DNA of 64,000 nt from NCBI GenBank assembly GCA_903875225.1, contig CAIQVJ010000048.1, forward strand, positions 1 to 64,000, written 5' to 3'. A program made the position numbers and the translations under genes. The stretch's first letter is position 1, and the number at the start of each line of letters is the position of its first letter. The stretch is from an uncultured Pseudomonadota bacterium (GTDB lineage: Bacteria; Myxococcota_A; UBA796; SXON01). Positions 1 through 9,760 of this stretch are shown here, in pieces. The notes under the pieces were generated by a model. The model saw only the letters and a list, made by a program, of their open reading frames with translations, had not been told where the DNA came from and made no database searches.

Positions 1-59
1 ACCTCGGACTCGGTGAGCCGCTCCGCCGGTACCGCCTGACCGTTCTTGCTCCTTCTCAT
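1..59 (-). CDS. Start of an unidentified gene (partial)
   Basis: An open frame runs from an ATG at 59 leftward off the window edge. The visible residues begin MRRSKNGQAVPAERLTESE. An AGGAG ribosome binding site sits about five bases before the ATG, which supports a real start. The gene follows the membrane-protein pair at 138-4066 on the same strand after a 78-base gap, so it may be the distal gene of that unit. Twenty residues are too few to assign a family, and no function is proposed. Confidence 0.45.
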   Translation of the reverse strand, partial: MRRSKNGQAVPAERLTESE

Positions 60-137
60 CACGACTCCTCTTGCGGTACAGGAATCGCATGTTTCTATTG
101 ACGCGTCAAGCGTCGCTGCGGAACGGAGCGATCCTGT

Positions 138-2342
138 TTAGCGCGGAGGGGCGTTCCCTTCGGGGGACGCATCCTCGGACTTCGCTCCGTCTGCCGCAGG
201 CATCGCGTCAGCAGGCGGTTCGCCAGCCACCGGCGCCCCCGCGGAGGCTGCGTCGGCGTCGTCCGGCAACGCTGCGGAGGGGGCCTCTCCGGCCGCGGCG
301 TCCGTGGCAGGCAGGCTCGTGGCCGGATCGGGCAGCTCGAACACGGTCATGTGGTACACCGCGGGCGCGAGATCCGGCGGCAGGTCCATGGGCTGCGACG
401 ACCAGGGTACGAGGTCACCGATGATCGGGATCCCCAGCTCGGGGTGCTTGGGGTCGCCCCGCTTGAGTTCGTCGAGCTCGAGCCCCGCAAGCCCGATGCC
501 TCCGGCCAGCCGGCGGCACGCGGTGGAGTAGAGCTCGCCTCCGCGCTTCGGGTCGACCAGGTAGTAGCCCCGCTCGTGGAGGATGATCCGCCGGTAGTTG
601 TTCGTCTTTGCGAACTCGAGCAACTTCGTCATGTTCAAGGCAGACAGATCCGCGTCGTGGGCGTCGCGCGAGAGCGCCTGCAGCGCATCGGGGACGGGCC
701 CGCTGATCGCGTCCTGGCGCGCCTGGTACCGCAGCCGGGCGCCGTACTCGCCGCCGACGTTCTGGGGCCGCAGCGCGGGCGGGACCGCCGCCGGAGAGGC
801 CCACGACCGGTACACGCGCTGGCCATGGACGATCTGGTAGAGGTACAGCAGGTCCTGTTGCTGATCGAACGGCAACTCGATGATGCCGGTGAGCTGGCTC
901 GCATCGATCTCCTTGTAGTAGTCGGGCACCACGATGCGGTTGATCTTGAGGGGAGAGCGGAACAGGCGGCTGTCGGCATCGCCCTCGTTGACGGCCCCGC
1001 GCCCCCAACGACCCATCGGCTGCATCACGGTCGCCGCGATGACCAGGGGCGCCAGCCACGCCCGATACCTCATCCTCGCCAGCCCCGCAGCGAGCAGCAC
1101 GACCGAGGCGACGATCACGTAGCTGCCGAGCCGATAAGGCGCGAACATACGCGACATCCCCGGGATGTACTGAAACATCAGGGTGTAGGGCAGGCGGAGG
1201 ACCATGTCGTGGTTCGCGCCGAACCGGGTGACCTCCTGCGCGTCTCCGGTGCCGATGCGCAGGAACGGCCCCAACGTGCCCACGTAGAAGAAGAACCACA
1301 CTCCGAGCCAGCCCCAGCTTCGGGACCGCACCAGCGCCGGGAGCAGGCCGAAGACCAGCACGGTCCACTGCAGGGCCTCGTTGAGCGAGGGGTCGAACGG
1401 GTACGTCGCCGACCAGGTCGAGCCGATCGTACGGTGGATCGACGCGAGCACGTTCTCTGCGTAGGTCTGCGGCCGCAGCGGAGCGGTCGCGACCGTGTCG
1501 TACGGCGGATAGGGTAGAAAGAAGGTCAACTCTGGCAGGGCAGAGGCCCCGCCCTTGTTGTCGCCGCCGCTCGGGAGTGCGTACGGCAGCACGAAGGCGC
1601 CGGCCACGACGACCGTGCCGATGAACGCACCGGCCGTTGCTCGAACCACCCCGATGAGGTTCACGCGCGAGCGCTCCGCGAGCAGGTGCTTGAGGAACCA
1701 CACGCCGCTGAAGATGACGGTGAACAGCCCGTAGAACCAGTAGTAGGCGCCGGCGAGACCGAACACCGTCCCCGCGAGCAGGCCCGCGCTGAGGGTGCGC
1801 CGGCGAAGCGCGCGGTCCAGCACCGCGGGGTACAACAGGACCCACCACAGGATCGCCTGCCGCAGACCACAGGCCTGCACCTCCTGCAGGCACAGGGGGT
1901 TGACCACCGCGAGGGAGCAGGCGGCGACCGACGCACTCACGCTGCCCGAGAAGTACCGGGCCAGGCCGTACCCGGAGATCCCGTTGAGTGTCAGGATGAT
2001 CAGGACCTTCAGGTTGTACGAGGCCGGGAACCCGAAGAGCTTCTCCAGCGGGTACGAGATCGCCAGCACATCCATGATGTTGCCGGTCTCGGGGTAGCGC
2101 CCGAGTCCGACGAACTCCACCCATGTCTTGATCGGGCCCAGGTCGGCCGCCATGAGCCCGTCAAGCGACATGTAGTGCCAGTTGTACCGCCATAACCAGC
2201 CGCCAAGCTCACCGCCGCCGAGCACCACCTTGTCGAAGTTGGCAGCCATCGGCCACGTGATCGCCACCGCAGCCCCGATGGAAACCAGGAGCGCGGCGAA
2301 GAACCCCAGCACTTCCCGGGGCGTTCCCTCAATTCTCTTCAC
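138..2342 (-). CDS. Multi-spanning membrane protein, YfhO/glycosyltransferase-like
   Basis: A 734-residue integral membrane protein of unproven function. The first membrane segment is at residues 12-34, followed by about ten more up to roughly residue 460, then a soluble part and an Ala/Pro/Glu-rich disordered tail from about 685. The soluble part has an LPFDQQQDLLYLYQIVHGQ segment. The upstream neighbour has a matching LP...YLYYQTVHGR segment, so the two are probably paralogues. Polytopic glycosyltransferase-like proteins (GT39 or YfhO type) share this layout, but I see no clear catalytic motif. The start ATG overlaps the stop of the upstream gene by four bases, so the pair is translationally coupled. 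A lipid-linked sugar transferase or polysaccharide modification role is only inferred. Confidence 0.75.
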   Translation of the reverse strand: MKRIEGTPREVLGFFAALLVSIGAAVAITWPMAANFDKVVLGGGELGGWLWRYNWHYMSLDGLMAADLGPIKTWVEFVGLGRYPETGNIMDVLAISYPLEKLFGFPASYNLKVLIILTLNGISGYGLARYFSGSVSASVAACSLAVVNPLCLQEVQACGLRQAILWWVLLYPAVLDRALRRRTLSAGLLAGTVFGLAGAYYWFYGLFTVIFSGVWFLKHLLAERSRVNLIGVVRATAGAFIGTVVVAGAFVLPYALPSGGDNKGGASALPELTFFLPYPPYDTVATAPLRPQTYAENVLASIHRTIGSTWSATYPFDPSLNEALQWTVLVFGLLPALVRSRSWGWLGVWFFFYVGTLGPFLRIGTGDAQEVTRFGANHDMVLRLPYTLMFQYIPGMSRMFAPYRLGSYVIVASVVLLAAGLARMRYRAWLAPLVIAATVMQPMGRWGRGAVNEGDADSRLFRSPLKINRIVVPDYYKEIDASQLTGIIELPFDQQQDLLYLYQIVHGQRVYRSWASPAAVPPALRPQNVGGEYGARLRYQARQDAISGPVPDALQALSRDAHDADLSALNMTKLLEFAKTNNYRRIILHERGYYLVDPKRGGELYSTACRRLAGGIGLAGLELDELKRGDPKHPELGIPIIGDLVPWSSQPMDLPPDLAPAVYHMTVFELPDPATSLPATDAAAGEAPSAALPDDADAASAGAPVAGEPPADAMPAADGAKSEDASPEGNAPPR

Positions 2343-4066
2343 TCGGCCTCCGGGGTCTCGAGCCGCCAGATCCGTTCGCCCTCGCCGGTGTCGATCGTCT
2401 CCTCGCCAAGCGACGTGCGCAGGATCGTGAGGACAGAGGCGAGGCGTTCGGCCGGATACATGTGTTCGTGCACGACGATGTAACGCACGCCCAACCGAGC
2501 CATCGCGCGCCCCGCGACCACGAGGTCGAGGCTCCCCAGCGATGGAGGCAGGGAGTCGAGCTGCCCGCCCTCCGCGATCAGGACGGCGCGAGTGAGGTGC
2601 GACCGGGAGAGGATCAGCGGCAGCAGCTCATTCAACGAGTACGGGCTCGGCCGACCGTGCACGGTCTGGTAGTACAGGTAGACAGCTCGCTCGAGGTTCG
2701 GGACGTTGATGGGGAGGTCGACGACTGCGCCGGGTACAGGATCGTCGTGCAGCGTCTGCGTGTACGCGGGCATGTAGACGTCCGACGTCGCGAGCGGCCA
2801 CGGAGCGGGCGAGGCGAGCAGCGACTCCGCCAACACGAGCACACAACCCAGCGCGTGCGTCCACTGCGGCCGCCGCGCCAACCCGCCCACCGCCAGCACG
2901 CCGAGCCCCAGCTGCACGCCCATGACGAAGCGGAACGGGTGGGAGATGCGCTGAAAAGCGGGGATGGCGTCGAACAGCGGGAGGAACGGCAACGGGATGC
3001 GCCGGTCGTCGATTGTGACGTATTCACCGTTGAAATACAGGTATGGCCCCAGGGTGAGGAGTCCGAACACCGCGACCCACACCACCCAGTGCACGCGATC
3101 CGCCGCTCGCAGGGTCGCGAAGCCCAACCCGCCGAGCGCGGCGAGCGACCACCCCACGTAGGTGACGATCAGCAGATCCTCGCCGGTCAGCGCCTTCAGG
3201 TCCGGGCTGTAGAACCGCCCGGGGTGGACCAGGCTCACCACGTCGGTCATGTTGTGGTTGATGAGGGATTCCCATACGAATTTCGGATCCCGCTGGACGA
3301 TCGCGTTCGCGCCGTCGAGGGTGGACTGAAAACCCAGCAGGACCGGTGCGACGAGCGACACTGCGACGACCCCGGCGACGATTCCGCCCAGCGGAAGGCC
3401 CCGCCAGTTCACGCGGTCCCGCCGACCCCACAGGTACGTGAACGTGAGAATCACCGCGCCCAACGCTGCGAACAGCCCGAAGTACCAATTGGCGATCGCG
3501 GAGAGCGCCCCCGTGAGGCCCGCGACGAGCCCACGCCGCAGCGTCGGCCGCTCCAGAAGTCGGAGCACGGCGAGAGTCGTGAACGGCAGCCCCGAGGCAA
3601 AGAGGGTCTCCGTGATCCCGTTGTAGGCCTGGGCGATCAGGTGCGGGCTGGCCGCGTAGGCGATCGCCACGAGCATCGCGAGGCGGTCGGTCACGTCGCC
3701 AGGCCCCCGGAGAGTGGTGAGGACGTGGCGACCGAGCAGCCATGCCGAAAACCCGGCCGACCAGAAACACAGGAACACGATGGCGTTGATCGCAGCCACC
3801 GGTCCGAGCATCCACTGGATCGGCAGCGTGACGATCGACCCGAACATGTCGATGAAGAACAGGCGGCTGACATCGGGAAAATGCATCAGGTTGGTGACCA
3901 GGGGCATCCTGCCCGCCTTGAGCTCCTCCGAGACCCACCAGTAGCCCCAGATGTGGTTCCACACGTCGTTCCCGGGGTGACCGATCACGGCAGACGTCGG
4001 GTGGATGAGCGTGGGCCAGGTGATCAGCGCCGCCAGCAGGAAGGTAGCGATGGCGGCCGGACGCAT
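2339..4066 (-). CDS. Multi-spanning membrane protein, paralogue of the next gene
   Basis: A 575-residue polytopic membrane protein beginning MRPAAIATFLLAALITWP. About ten hydrophobic segments cover residues 5-430. A periplasmic-looking C-terminal part carries the YLYYQTVHGR motif shared with the downstream protein. An early soluble loop contains the charged stretch GNDVWNHIWGYWW, reminiscent of the first loop of GT39-like transferases, though the Asp pair typical of that fold is not certain. It is the first gene of a two-gene unit ending in an ATGA overlap. A TATACT box lies eight bases upstream of the ATG. Function is not assigned beyond a probable membrane transferase. Confidence 0.75.
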   Translation of the reverse strand: MRPAAIATFLLAALITWPTLIHPTSAVIGHPGNDVWNHIWGYWWVSEELKAGRMPLVTNLMHFPDVSRLFFIDMFGSIVTLPIQWMLGPVAAINAIVFLCFWSAGFSAWLLGRHVLTTLRGPGDVTDRLAMLVAIAYAASPHLIAQAYNGITETLFASGLPFTTLAVLRLLERPTLRRGLVAGLTGALSAIANWYFGLFAALGAVILTFTYLWGRRDRVNWRGLPLGGIVAGVVAVSLVAPVLLGFQSTLDGANAIVQRDPKFVWESLINHNMTDVVSLVHPGRFYSPDLKALTGEDLLIVTYVGWSLAALGGLGFATLRAADRVHWVVWVAVFGLLTLGPYLYFNGEYVTIDDRRIPLPFLPLFDAIPAFQRISHPFRFVMGVQLGLGVLAVGGLARRPQWTHALGCVLVLAESLLASPAPWPLATSDVYMPAYTQTLHDDPVPGAVVDLPINVPNLERAVYLYYQTVHGRPSPYSLNELLPLILSRSHLTRAVLIAEGGQLDSLPPSLGSLDLVVAGRAMARLGVRYIVVHEHMYPAERLASVLTILRTSLGEETIDTGEGERIWRLETPEAE

Positions 4067-4074
4067 GACTCTGG

Positions 4075-4080
4075 AGTATA
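4075..4080 (-). promoter_or_regulatory. Possible -10 box for the 2339-4066 gene
   Basis: The minus strand reads TATACT (five of six matches to TATAAT) ending eight bases before the ATG at 4066. A start of transcription six to seven bases downstream would fall on or next to the ATG, giving a nearly leaderless mRNA. No good -35 element is visible upstream, so this is weak. Confidence 0.25.
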
Positions 4081-4221
4081 GCTACCCCGACGCGCGAGCA
4101 CGCGAGCCAGAGGTTCCCGCGAGAGTATGCCAGCCCGCACGTGCACCGGTCCCGCGACGCCTGTTGACCGCGGGTCGGCCGAGATGCTGCTATGGTGACC
4201 GCTCGGCAAGCCGGAGTACGC

Positions 4222-5763
4222 ATGGTTCTGTTGGTCCCCCTCGCCCTGCTCCTCTCGGCGTGCAACTCCGACAACAAGATCCAGCACGTGGACTCCGAGG
4301 ATGCCGGCACTGAAGCGGTCCCCAACGTGGTCGTCTCGCCAGACACGCTCCTGTACGACAGCCTCCCGGTGGGCCAGTCAGCGACGCTCTCGTTCAACGT
4401 GCTCAACGACGGCGGCGCCGATCTGAACGTCTCCGGCCTCGATCTGTACGGATCGACCGCGTTTTCCATCCTGACCGACGCCTCGAACTTCACGCTCGCG
4501 CCCGGGGAGAGCCGCGACGTAGACGTCGTGTACACAGCGCTGGAGGCGGAGGATCTCGCGCAGATCCACATCTTCGACGACGACCCCGGAAACCCCGAGC
4601 CCGTCGTGTTCATCGAGGGGAACGGGCAGGTGCCGCGCCTGCTGCTCACCCCCGACCCGCTCTCCTATGGCAAGGTGCTGGTCGACTGTCGTCGGGATGA
4701 GCCGATCACGCTCCAGAACATCGGTGAGGCTCCGCTCCAGATCGACAACATCGTCCAGGTCGGCAACAGCTGGTCACTCGACGTCCCGTTCTCGCTGCCG
4801 ACGATCATCGATCCGGGCGGCTCCCAGCAGCTCACGCTCACCGTGACCGCTGTGGAAGGCGACATGGACAGCCAGCTCTGGGTCACGACGAACGACGCCG
4901 TGGGCACCCACGTGGCCGACCAGACGGCGACGGGCGTGACCGACCCGAGCGTGCAGGAGGAGTTCTGGCAGGGCGACGGCCCCTACGACAAGGCCGACAT
5001 CCTGTTCTACGTCGACCAGTCGTGCTCCATGCGCGACAACCAGGAGATCATCAAGGACAACTTCGAGAGCTTCGCGGCGCGCCTCGATTCGCTCGATCTC
5101 GACTGGCAGGTCGGGGTCGTCACCCGCGACAACGGCTGCTTTGCGAAGGGGATCCTGACGCCCGAGACGCCGGACCTGATCTCGACCTTCATGGACGCGG
5201 TGGACGGCTGGGGCGGCGACTACACCGAGGCTGGCCTCACGATGACCCTGCAGGCGCTGGAACAGACGACCGCCGGCGGCTGCAACGAGGGGTTCATCCG
5301 CGACGGGAGCAAGGTCACCCTGATCCAGGTCTCCGACGAGACCGAGCAGTCCACGAGCCCCTGGAACACGTACGTCGACGCCATCCAGACCATCGCGCCC
5401 ACCGCCAGCGTCACGGCGATCGTGGGCGACGTACCCGACGGGTGCAGCAGCGCCAAGCCCGGCTCTGGCTACTACGAGGCGAGCGTGGCGACCGGCGGCG
5501 CGTTCATGTCCATCTGCGCGACGGACTGGACTGCGTACTTCGAGACCATCGCGAACATGACCGCCTCCGGCCTGCTCGACACCTTCCACCTGAACTCCGA
5601 GCCACAGCCCGACACGCTCCTCGTGCAGGTGGACGGCCACACCGAGACGGGCTGGACCTACGACGCGACCTCGAACTCGATCGTGTTCGACGCGGACGCG
5701 ATCCCCGCAGCCGGGGCCCGCATCGTGGTGTACTTCGAGCTCGCGGGCGACTGCGCGCAGTAG
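4222..5763 (+). CDS. Lipoprotein with Ig-like repeats and a von Willebrand A domain
   Basis: A lipoprotein of 513 residues. The signal sequence MVLLVPLALLLSAC places the acylated Cys at residue 14. An in-frame ATG at 4192 is possible, but GGAG precedes the ATG at 4222 at the right distance. Two beta-sandwich modules of the choice-of-anchor D/ASH type fill about residues 30-235. A VWA domain follows, with the metal-ion-dependent adhesion motif DQSCS in DILFYVDQSCSMRDN. VWA domains bind protein ligands through a divalent metal, so an adhesin or outer-surface scaffold is the best inference. It is followed after five bases by an acetyltransferase gene. The combination is common among large Myxococcota surface lipoproteins. 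Confidence 0.8.
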   Translation: MVLLVPLALLLSACNSDNKIQHVDSEDAGTEAVPNVVVSPDTLLYDSLPVGQSATLSFNVLNDGGADLNVSGLDLYGSTAFSILTDASNFTLAPGESRDVDVVYTALEAEDLAQIHIFDDDPGNPEPVVFIEGNGQVPRLLLTPDPLSYGKVLVDCRRDEPITLQNIGEAPLQIDNIVQVGNSWSLDVPFSLPTIIDPGGSQQLTLTVTAVEGDMDSQLWVTTNDAVGTHVADQTATGVTDPSVQEEFWQGDGPYDKADILFYVDQSCSMRDNQEIIKDNFESFAARLDSLDLDWQVGVVTRDNGCFAKGILTPETPDLISTFMDAVDGWGGDYTEAGLTMTLQALEQTTAGGCNEGFIRDGSKVTLIQVSDETEQSTSPWNTYVDAIQTIAPTASVTAIVGDVPDGCSSAKPGSGYYEASVATGGAFMSICATDWTAYFETIANMTASGLLDTFHLNSEPQPDTLLVQVDGHTETGWTYDATSNSIVFDADAIPAAGARIVVYFELAGDCAQ

Positions 5764-5768
5764 CGCGG

Positions 5769-6341
5769 ATGGTCACGCCGGAGGCCACCGTCCGATGGGG
5801 CAACCCCGACGACACCCAGGCGTGTCTGGCGCTCGCGATCCTCAACCAGGAGCGGCACGCACAGCTCGGCGTCGCGGAGGCCGGCCAGACCGGCTTCTGG
5901 CGTTGGCGCATCGGGGAGGCGGCCGGTGGCGGGCGGGTGCTCCTCGGCCCCGAGGGAGCGCGAAGGGTCGAGGCCTGGCGGCTGATCGTGGCCGAGGAGC
6001 CGGTGACGAACCCGCTCGGGCTCGGCGAGTCGGCGGCCATGGCAATCGTCGGCATGCTCGTGGCCGTGCTGCACGGCGCGGTTCGCGAGGATGGCGAGAC
6101 GGGCCCGTTGCGGTGCCGCATCGACAACGCCTACGTCCGGCCGGGCTTCCGGAGGCGCGGGCACACCCACCGCATGGTGGACTTCCTCGGTGGTTGGGCG
6201 AAGATGTTCGAGGTCGTGAACCTGGAGCTGCAGGTGGCGAAGGGCAACGCTCTGGGCCGGGCCGCCTGGGGGGCGCTGGGCTTCGAGCAGACCGCCGAGA
6301 CGGTGGAGGACAGGTTCTTGGCGATGTCACGGAGGTTGTGA
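5769..6341 (+). CDS. GNAT-family N-acetyltransferase
   Basis: A 190-residue protein with the GNAT layout. The segment DNAYVRPGFRRRGHTHRMVD at about residues 118-137 corresponds to the beta4-alpha3 acetyl-CoA pyrophosphate-binding motif (R/Q-x-x-G-x-G/A, here RRRGHTH, with the last Gly replaced). The late segment NALGRAAWGALGFEQTAE is the usual beta6-beta7 region. The ATG at 5769 lies five bases after the preceding stop, so it is probably co-transcribed with the VWA lipoprotein. The acceptor substrate cannot be told from sequence. Confidence 0.75.
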   Translation: MVTPEATVRWGNPDDTQACLALAILNQERHAQLGVAEAGQTGFWRWRIGEAAGGGRVLLGPEGARRVEAWRLIVAEEPVTNPLGLGESAAMAIVGMLVAVLHGAVREDGETGPLRCRIDNAYVRPGFRRRGHTHRMVDFLGGWAKMFEVVNLELQVAKGNALGRAAWGALGFEQTAETVEDRFLAMSRRL

Positions 6342-6439
6342 GAACCGTGGCACAACCGCCCCCGACCGGCTAGAAGCCGCCCCCGGCCGCCGAGAGCCTC
6401 GATCGAGACCGCAGAGACCGGGATTCACCCCGGAGTCTC

Positions 6440-8692
6440 ATGTTCGACATCCACTCGATCGAAACGCTGTACAAGAGCTTCCCCGCGCGGCATGCGCTGG
6501 CCCGGCAACGGCTCGGCCGCAGCATCACGCTCGCCGAGAAGATCCTCTGGGCCCACCTCTCCGAGCCGACGACCGCCGCAACCGGCCGTGGCACCTCCTT
6601 CTGCGACCTGCAGCCCGACCGCGTCGCGATGCAGGACGCCACGGCGCAGATGGCGCTCCTGCAGTTCATGCTCGCGGGCAAGGACACCACGGCGGTCCCC
6701 TCCTCCGTACACTGCGACCACCTGATCCGCGCCTACAAGGGCAGCGAGTCGGACATGACCGTCGCGCTCGGCGAGAACGCCGAGGTCTACAGCTTCCTCC
6801 GTGCCGTGAGCCAGCGCTACGGCATCGGTTTCTGGAAGCCGGGCGCGGGCATCATCCACCAGGTCATCCTCGAGAACTACGGATGCCCGGGCACGCTGAT
6901 GATCGGCACCGACTCGCACACCCCGAACGCCGGCGGCCTCGGCATGCTGGCCATCGGCGTCGGCGGGGCGGATGCGGTGGACGCGATGGTGGGCCTGCCG
7001 TGGGAGCTCCTCTACCCGAAGCTGGTGGGCGTGAAGCTCACCGGGAAGCTCTCGGGCTGGACGTCTGCGAAGGACGTCATCCTCAAGCTCGCCGGCATCC
7101 TCACCGTGAAGGGCGGCACCAACGCGATCATCGAGTACTTCGGCGACGGGGCCGACTCGCTCTCCTGCACCGGCAAGGCCACCATCTGCAACATGGGCGC
7201 CGAGCTGGGCGCGACCACGTCGGTGTTCCCGTACGACGAGAAGATGGCGGCCTACCTGCGCTCCACCGGCCGCGCGGCGCTGGCCGATCTGTGTGACAAG
7301 AACCGCGGCGCGCTCGTCGCCGACCCCGAAGTGGCCGAGAACCCCGGCAAGTACTTCGACCGTGTCGTCGAGATCGACCTCTCCACGCTCGAGCCGCACC
7401 TGGTCGGACCCCACACCCCCGACCTGGCCCGCCCGATCTCCGCGGTGGCGGCAGCAGTGGCGAGCGAGGGCTACCCGGCCAACCTGCGCGTGGCGCTGAT
7501 CGGCTCCTGCACGAACTCGTCGTACGAAGACATCAGCCGTGCAGCGAGCCTCGTGCGGCAGGCGACCGCGATGGGCTGGAAGACCGCGATCCCCCTGCTC
7601 GTCTCCCCCGGGTCCGAACAGGTCATGGCCACCATCCAACGCGATGGCCAGATGGGCGCCCTGCTCGACGCCGGCGCGACCGTGCTCGCGAACGCCTGCG
7701 GGCCGTGCATCGGCCAGTGGAAGCGCGACGACATCGTGAAGGGTGAGAAGAACAGCATCGTGAGCTCGTTCAACCGCAACTTCCCGGCTCGCAACGACGG
7801 GAACACCGAGACGCTCTCGTTCATCGGCTCCCCCGAGATCGTGACCGCCCTCGCCTTCTCCGGCGACCTCCGGTTCAACCCCATGACCGACAGCATCACC
7901 CGCGACGGCAAGACCTTCCGCTTCGCCGCTCCCGTGGGCGACGAGCTCCCGAGCAAGGGGTTCGTCCCCGACGTCGAGGGCTTCCTCGCGCCAAGCGAAG
8001 CGGGCAAGAGCACGGTCGTCTCCGTGGCGCCGACCTCCGATCGCCTCGAGCTGCTCTCCCCGTTCCCGGCCTGGGACGGCAAGGATGCCGAGGGGCTCGT
8101 GGTCCTCGCGAAGGCGAAGGGCAAGTGCACGACCGACCACATCTCGGCTGCCGGCCCCTGGCTCAAGTACCGCGGTCACCTCACCAACATCTCCGGCAAC
8201 CTGTTCCTGACCGTGAACAGCGCGTTCGGCGGCATGGGCAAGGGCAAGGACCAGCTCACCGGCGAGACCGGCATCGCGTTCCCGGACCTCGCGAAGCGGT
8301 ACAAGGCCGCGGGCCAGGGCTGGGTCGTCATCGGCGACGAGAACTACGGGGAAGGCAGCTCGCGCGAACATGCCGCGATGGAGCCGCGCTACCAGGGCGC
8401 CCGGGCCATCATCGCCCGCAGCTTCGCGCGCATCCACGAGACCAACCTGAAGAAGCAGGGGATGCTCCCGCTCACGTTCGCAAACCCCGCGGACTACGAG
8501 CGCATCCAGGAAGACGATCGCGTGGCGATCCGCGGTATCGCGGGCATCCCCGAAGGCAAGGCGCCGACGCTGGTGCTCACCCACTCCGACGGGACGGTGG
8601 AGACCCTGGCGCTCAAGACCACGATCTCGCCGGATCAGTTCCGCTGGTTCAAGGCAGGTAGTGCGCTCAACCTGATCCGATCCGGCGGGTGA
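6440..8692 (+). CDS. acnA: Aconitate hydratase (mitochondrial-type)
   Basis: Aconitase interconverts citrate and isocitrate through cis-aconitate in the TCA cycle, using a [4Fe-4S] cluster. The three cluster ligands are visible: C357 in GSCTNSS and C420 and C423 in ACGPCIG. The substrate-binding [19 protein letters not shown] stretch is present, as is the C-terminal swivel-domain motif [14 protein letters not shown]. The length of 750 residues fits the mitochondrial-type family better than the roughly 890-residue AcnA or the AcnB type. A GGAG box precedes the ATG at 6440 by five bases. No other TCA gene is adjacent. The symbol is given in the generic sense; 'acn' would do as well. Confidence 0.95.
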   Translation: MFDIHSIETLYKSFPARHALARQRLGRSITLAEKILWAHLSEPTTAATGRGTSFCDLQPDRVAMQDATAQMALLQFMLAGKDTTAVPSSVHCDHLIRAYKGSESDMTVALGENAEVYSFLRAVSQRYGIGFWKPGAGIIHQVILENYGCPGTLMIGTDSHTPNAGGLGMLAIGVGGADAVDAMVGLPWELLYPKLVGVKLTGKLSGWTSAKDVILKLAGILTVKGGTNAIIEYFGDGADSLSCTGKATICNMGAELGATTSVFPYDEKMAAYLRSTGRAALADLCDKNRGALVADPEVAENPGKYFDRVVEIDLSTLEPHLVGPHTPDLARPISAVAAAVASEGYPANLRVALIGSCTNSSYEDISRAASLVRQATAMGWKTAIPLLVSPGSEQVMATIQRDGQMGALLDAGATVLANACGPCIGQWKRDDIVKGEKNSIVSSFNRNFPARNDGNTETLSFIGSPEIVTALAFSGDLRFNPMTDSITRDGKTFRFAAPVGDELPSKGFVPDVEGFLAPSEAGKSTVVSVAPTSDRLELLSPFPAWDGKDAEGLVVLAKAKGKCTTDHISAAGPWLKYRGHLTNISGNLFLTVNSAFGGMGKGKDQLTGETGIAFPDLAKRYKAAGQGWVVIGDENYGEGSSREHAAMEPRYQGARAIIARSFARIHETNLKKQGMLPLTFANPADYERIQEDDRVAIRGIAGIPEGKAPTLVLTHSDGTVETLALKTTISPDQFRWFKAGSALNLIRSGG

Positions 8693-8726
8693 TCGGGCGT
8701 GGTGACGCCACATCTCCGCACCGGGA

Positions 8727-9689
8727 GTGTGGCATGACGGCGTCCGGCACGTGACCGAGACCCGCTGGACCCTGCGCGGCATGGCGTTCGCCGGCGTGCA
8801 CTGGTGCGACCCGGAACGTGCGATCCCTGACCGCCGGGGATCGCCGGTTCCGGGGCCGGCACACCCGATCGCTGTGTTCCTGCACGGGTTCCTCGACCAT
8901 GCCGGGGCCTGGGAGGGCGTCGCCCAGCACCTCCCGGGCGAGCGCTACGCCCTCGACCATCGGGGGCACGGGCGGTCTGCGCACAACCCACCCGGGGCCA
9001 GCTACCTTTTTGCTGACTACGTGGCCGACGTGGACGCGCTGGTGGACACCCTGAGTCCGGACGCCCCCGTGCACCTGGTGGGCCACTCCATGGGTGGCAC
9101 CATCGCCACGCTCTACGCCGGCGCGCGCCCGGCCCGGGTGCGCTCGGTGGTGAGCCTGGACGGACTGGGGATCGCCGATGGCGTGAGCGGCCGGGCGTTC
9201 GCCGACAGCGACCCGGTGAGCGAGCGCATGGTGAAATTCCTCGACGGCGTGCGCTCCCCCCCACGCCACAAGCCGATGCCCAGCCTCTCGTACGCAGCCC
9301 ACCGGCTCGCCTCCTCGCACGCCCGCATCGGTCCGGCGTGGGCCCTACGCCTCGCCGAGCGCTCGACGACCCCCGCGCCCGATGCCGGCCCGGAGGCCGT
9401 GACCTGGTCGTTCGACCCCACCCACCGCACGCGATCCCCGATCCCCTACCGCCACAGCCACCACGTCCCGCTGCTGCGCCGGATCGTGTGTCCGGTCCTG
9501 GCCGTGCGCCCGGACGCGCCCACCTTCGCCGCAGAGGACATTGCCGCTCTGGAGTCGGAGATCCCCAACCTGCAGCGGCGCCTGGTGCCCGGGACGACCC
9601 ACATGATGCACCTCGAAGAGCCGCAGGCCATCGCCACGCACATCGCCGAATTCTGGTGCCAGATCCATACCTATTCCCCGGCAGCCTGA
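8727..9689 (+). CDS. Alpha/beta-hydrolase
   Basis: A soluble alpha/beta-hydrolase of about 320 residues. It has the oxyanion region FLHGFLDHAGAW, the nucleophile elbow GHSMGG (Ser121), a probable acid near AVRPDAPTF and a catalytic His in PGTTHMMHLEEP. The start is uncertain: GTG at 8727 gives the longest product, while GTG at 8751 removes eight residues and also fits. There is no signal peptide. Likely substrates are esters or small C-C bonded compounds, as in the MhpC/epoxide hydrolase group. The gene is 34 bases after aconitase and 71 bases before the SDR operon, which has its own promoter-like site. Confidence 0.85.
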   Translation: MWHDGVRHVTETRWTLRGMAFAGVHWCDPERAIPDRRGSPVPGPAHPIAVFLHGFLDHAGAWEGVAQHLPGERYALDHRGHGRSAHNPPGASYLFADYVADVDALVDTLSPDAPVHLVGHSMGGTIATLYAGARPARVRSVVSLDGLGIADGVSGRAFADSDPVSERMVKFLDGVRSPPRHKPMPSLSYAAHRLASSHARIGPAWALRLAERSTTPAPDAGPEAVTWSFDPTHRTRSPIPYRHSHHVPLLRRIVCPVLAVRPDAPTFAAEDIAALESEIPNLQRRLVPGTTHMMHLEEPQAIATHIAEFWCQIHTYSPAA

Positions 9690-9711
9690 CCCGTCGGGCA
9701 GACTCCGCGCC

Positions 9712-9742
9712 TTGACAAAGGGCATCTGGCGCGGCATATAGG
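9712..9742 (+). promoter_or_regulatory. Sigma70-like promoter for the SDR operon
   Basis: A perfect TTGACA at 9712-9717 is followed 19 bases later by TATAGG at 9737-9742, or by CATATA at 17 bases. The site lies between the hydrolase stop and the SDR start, followed by GGAG at 9749-9752 eight bases before the ATG at 9761. The perfect -35 hexamer in such GC-rich DNA makes it credible, although the -10 box is weak. Confidence 0.5.
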
Positions 9743-9760
9743 CGGGCCGGAGTTTTGTCG

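Noticed and set aside
351-2195. Long open frames opposite the first membrane protein
   Set aside because: They lie antisense to a gene with clear membrane segments, are Arg/Pro-rich and lack family motifs, as is usual in GC-rich DNA.
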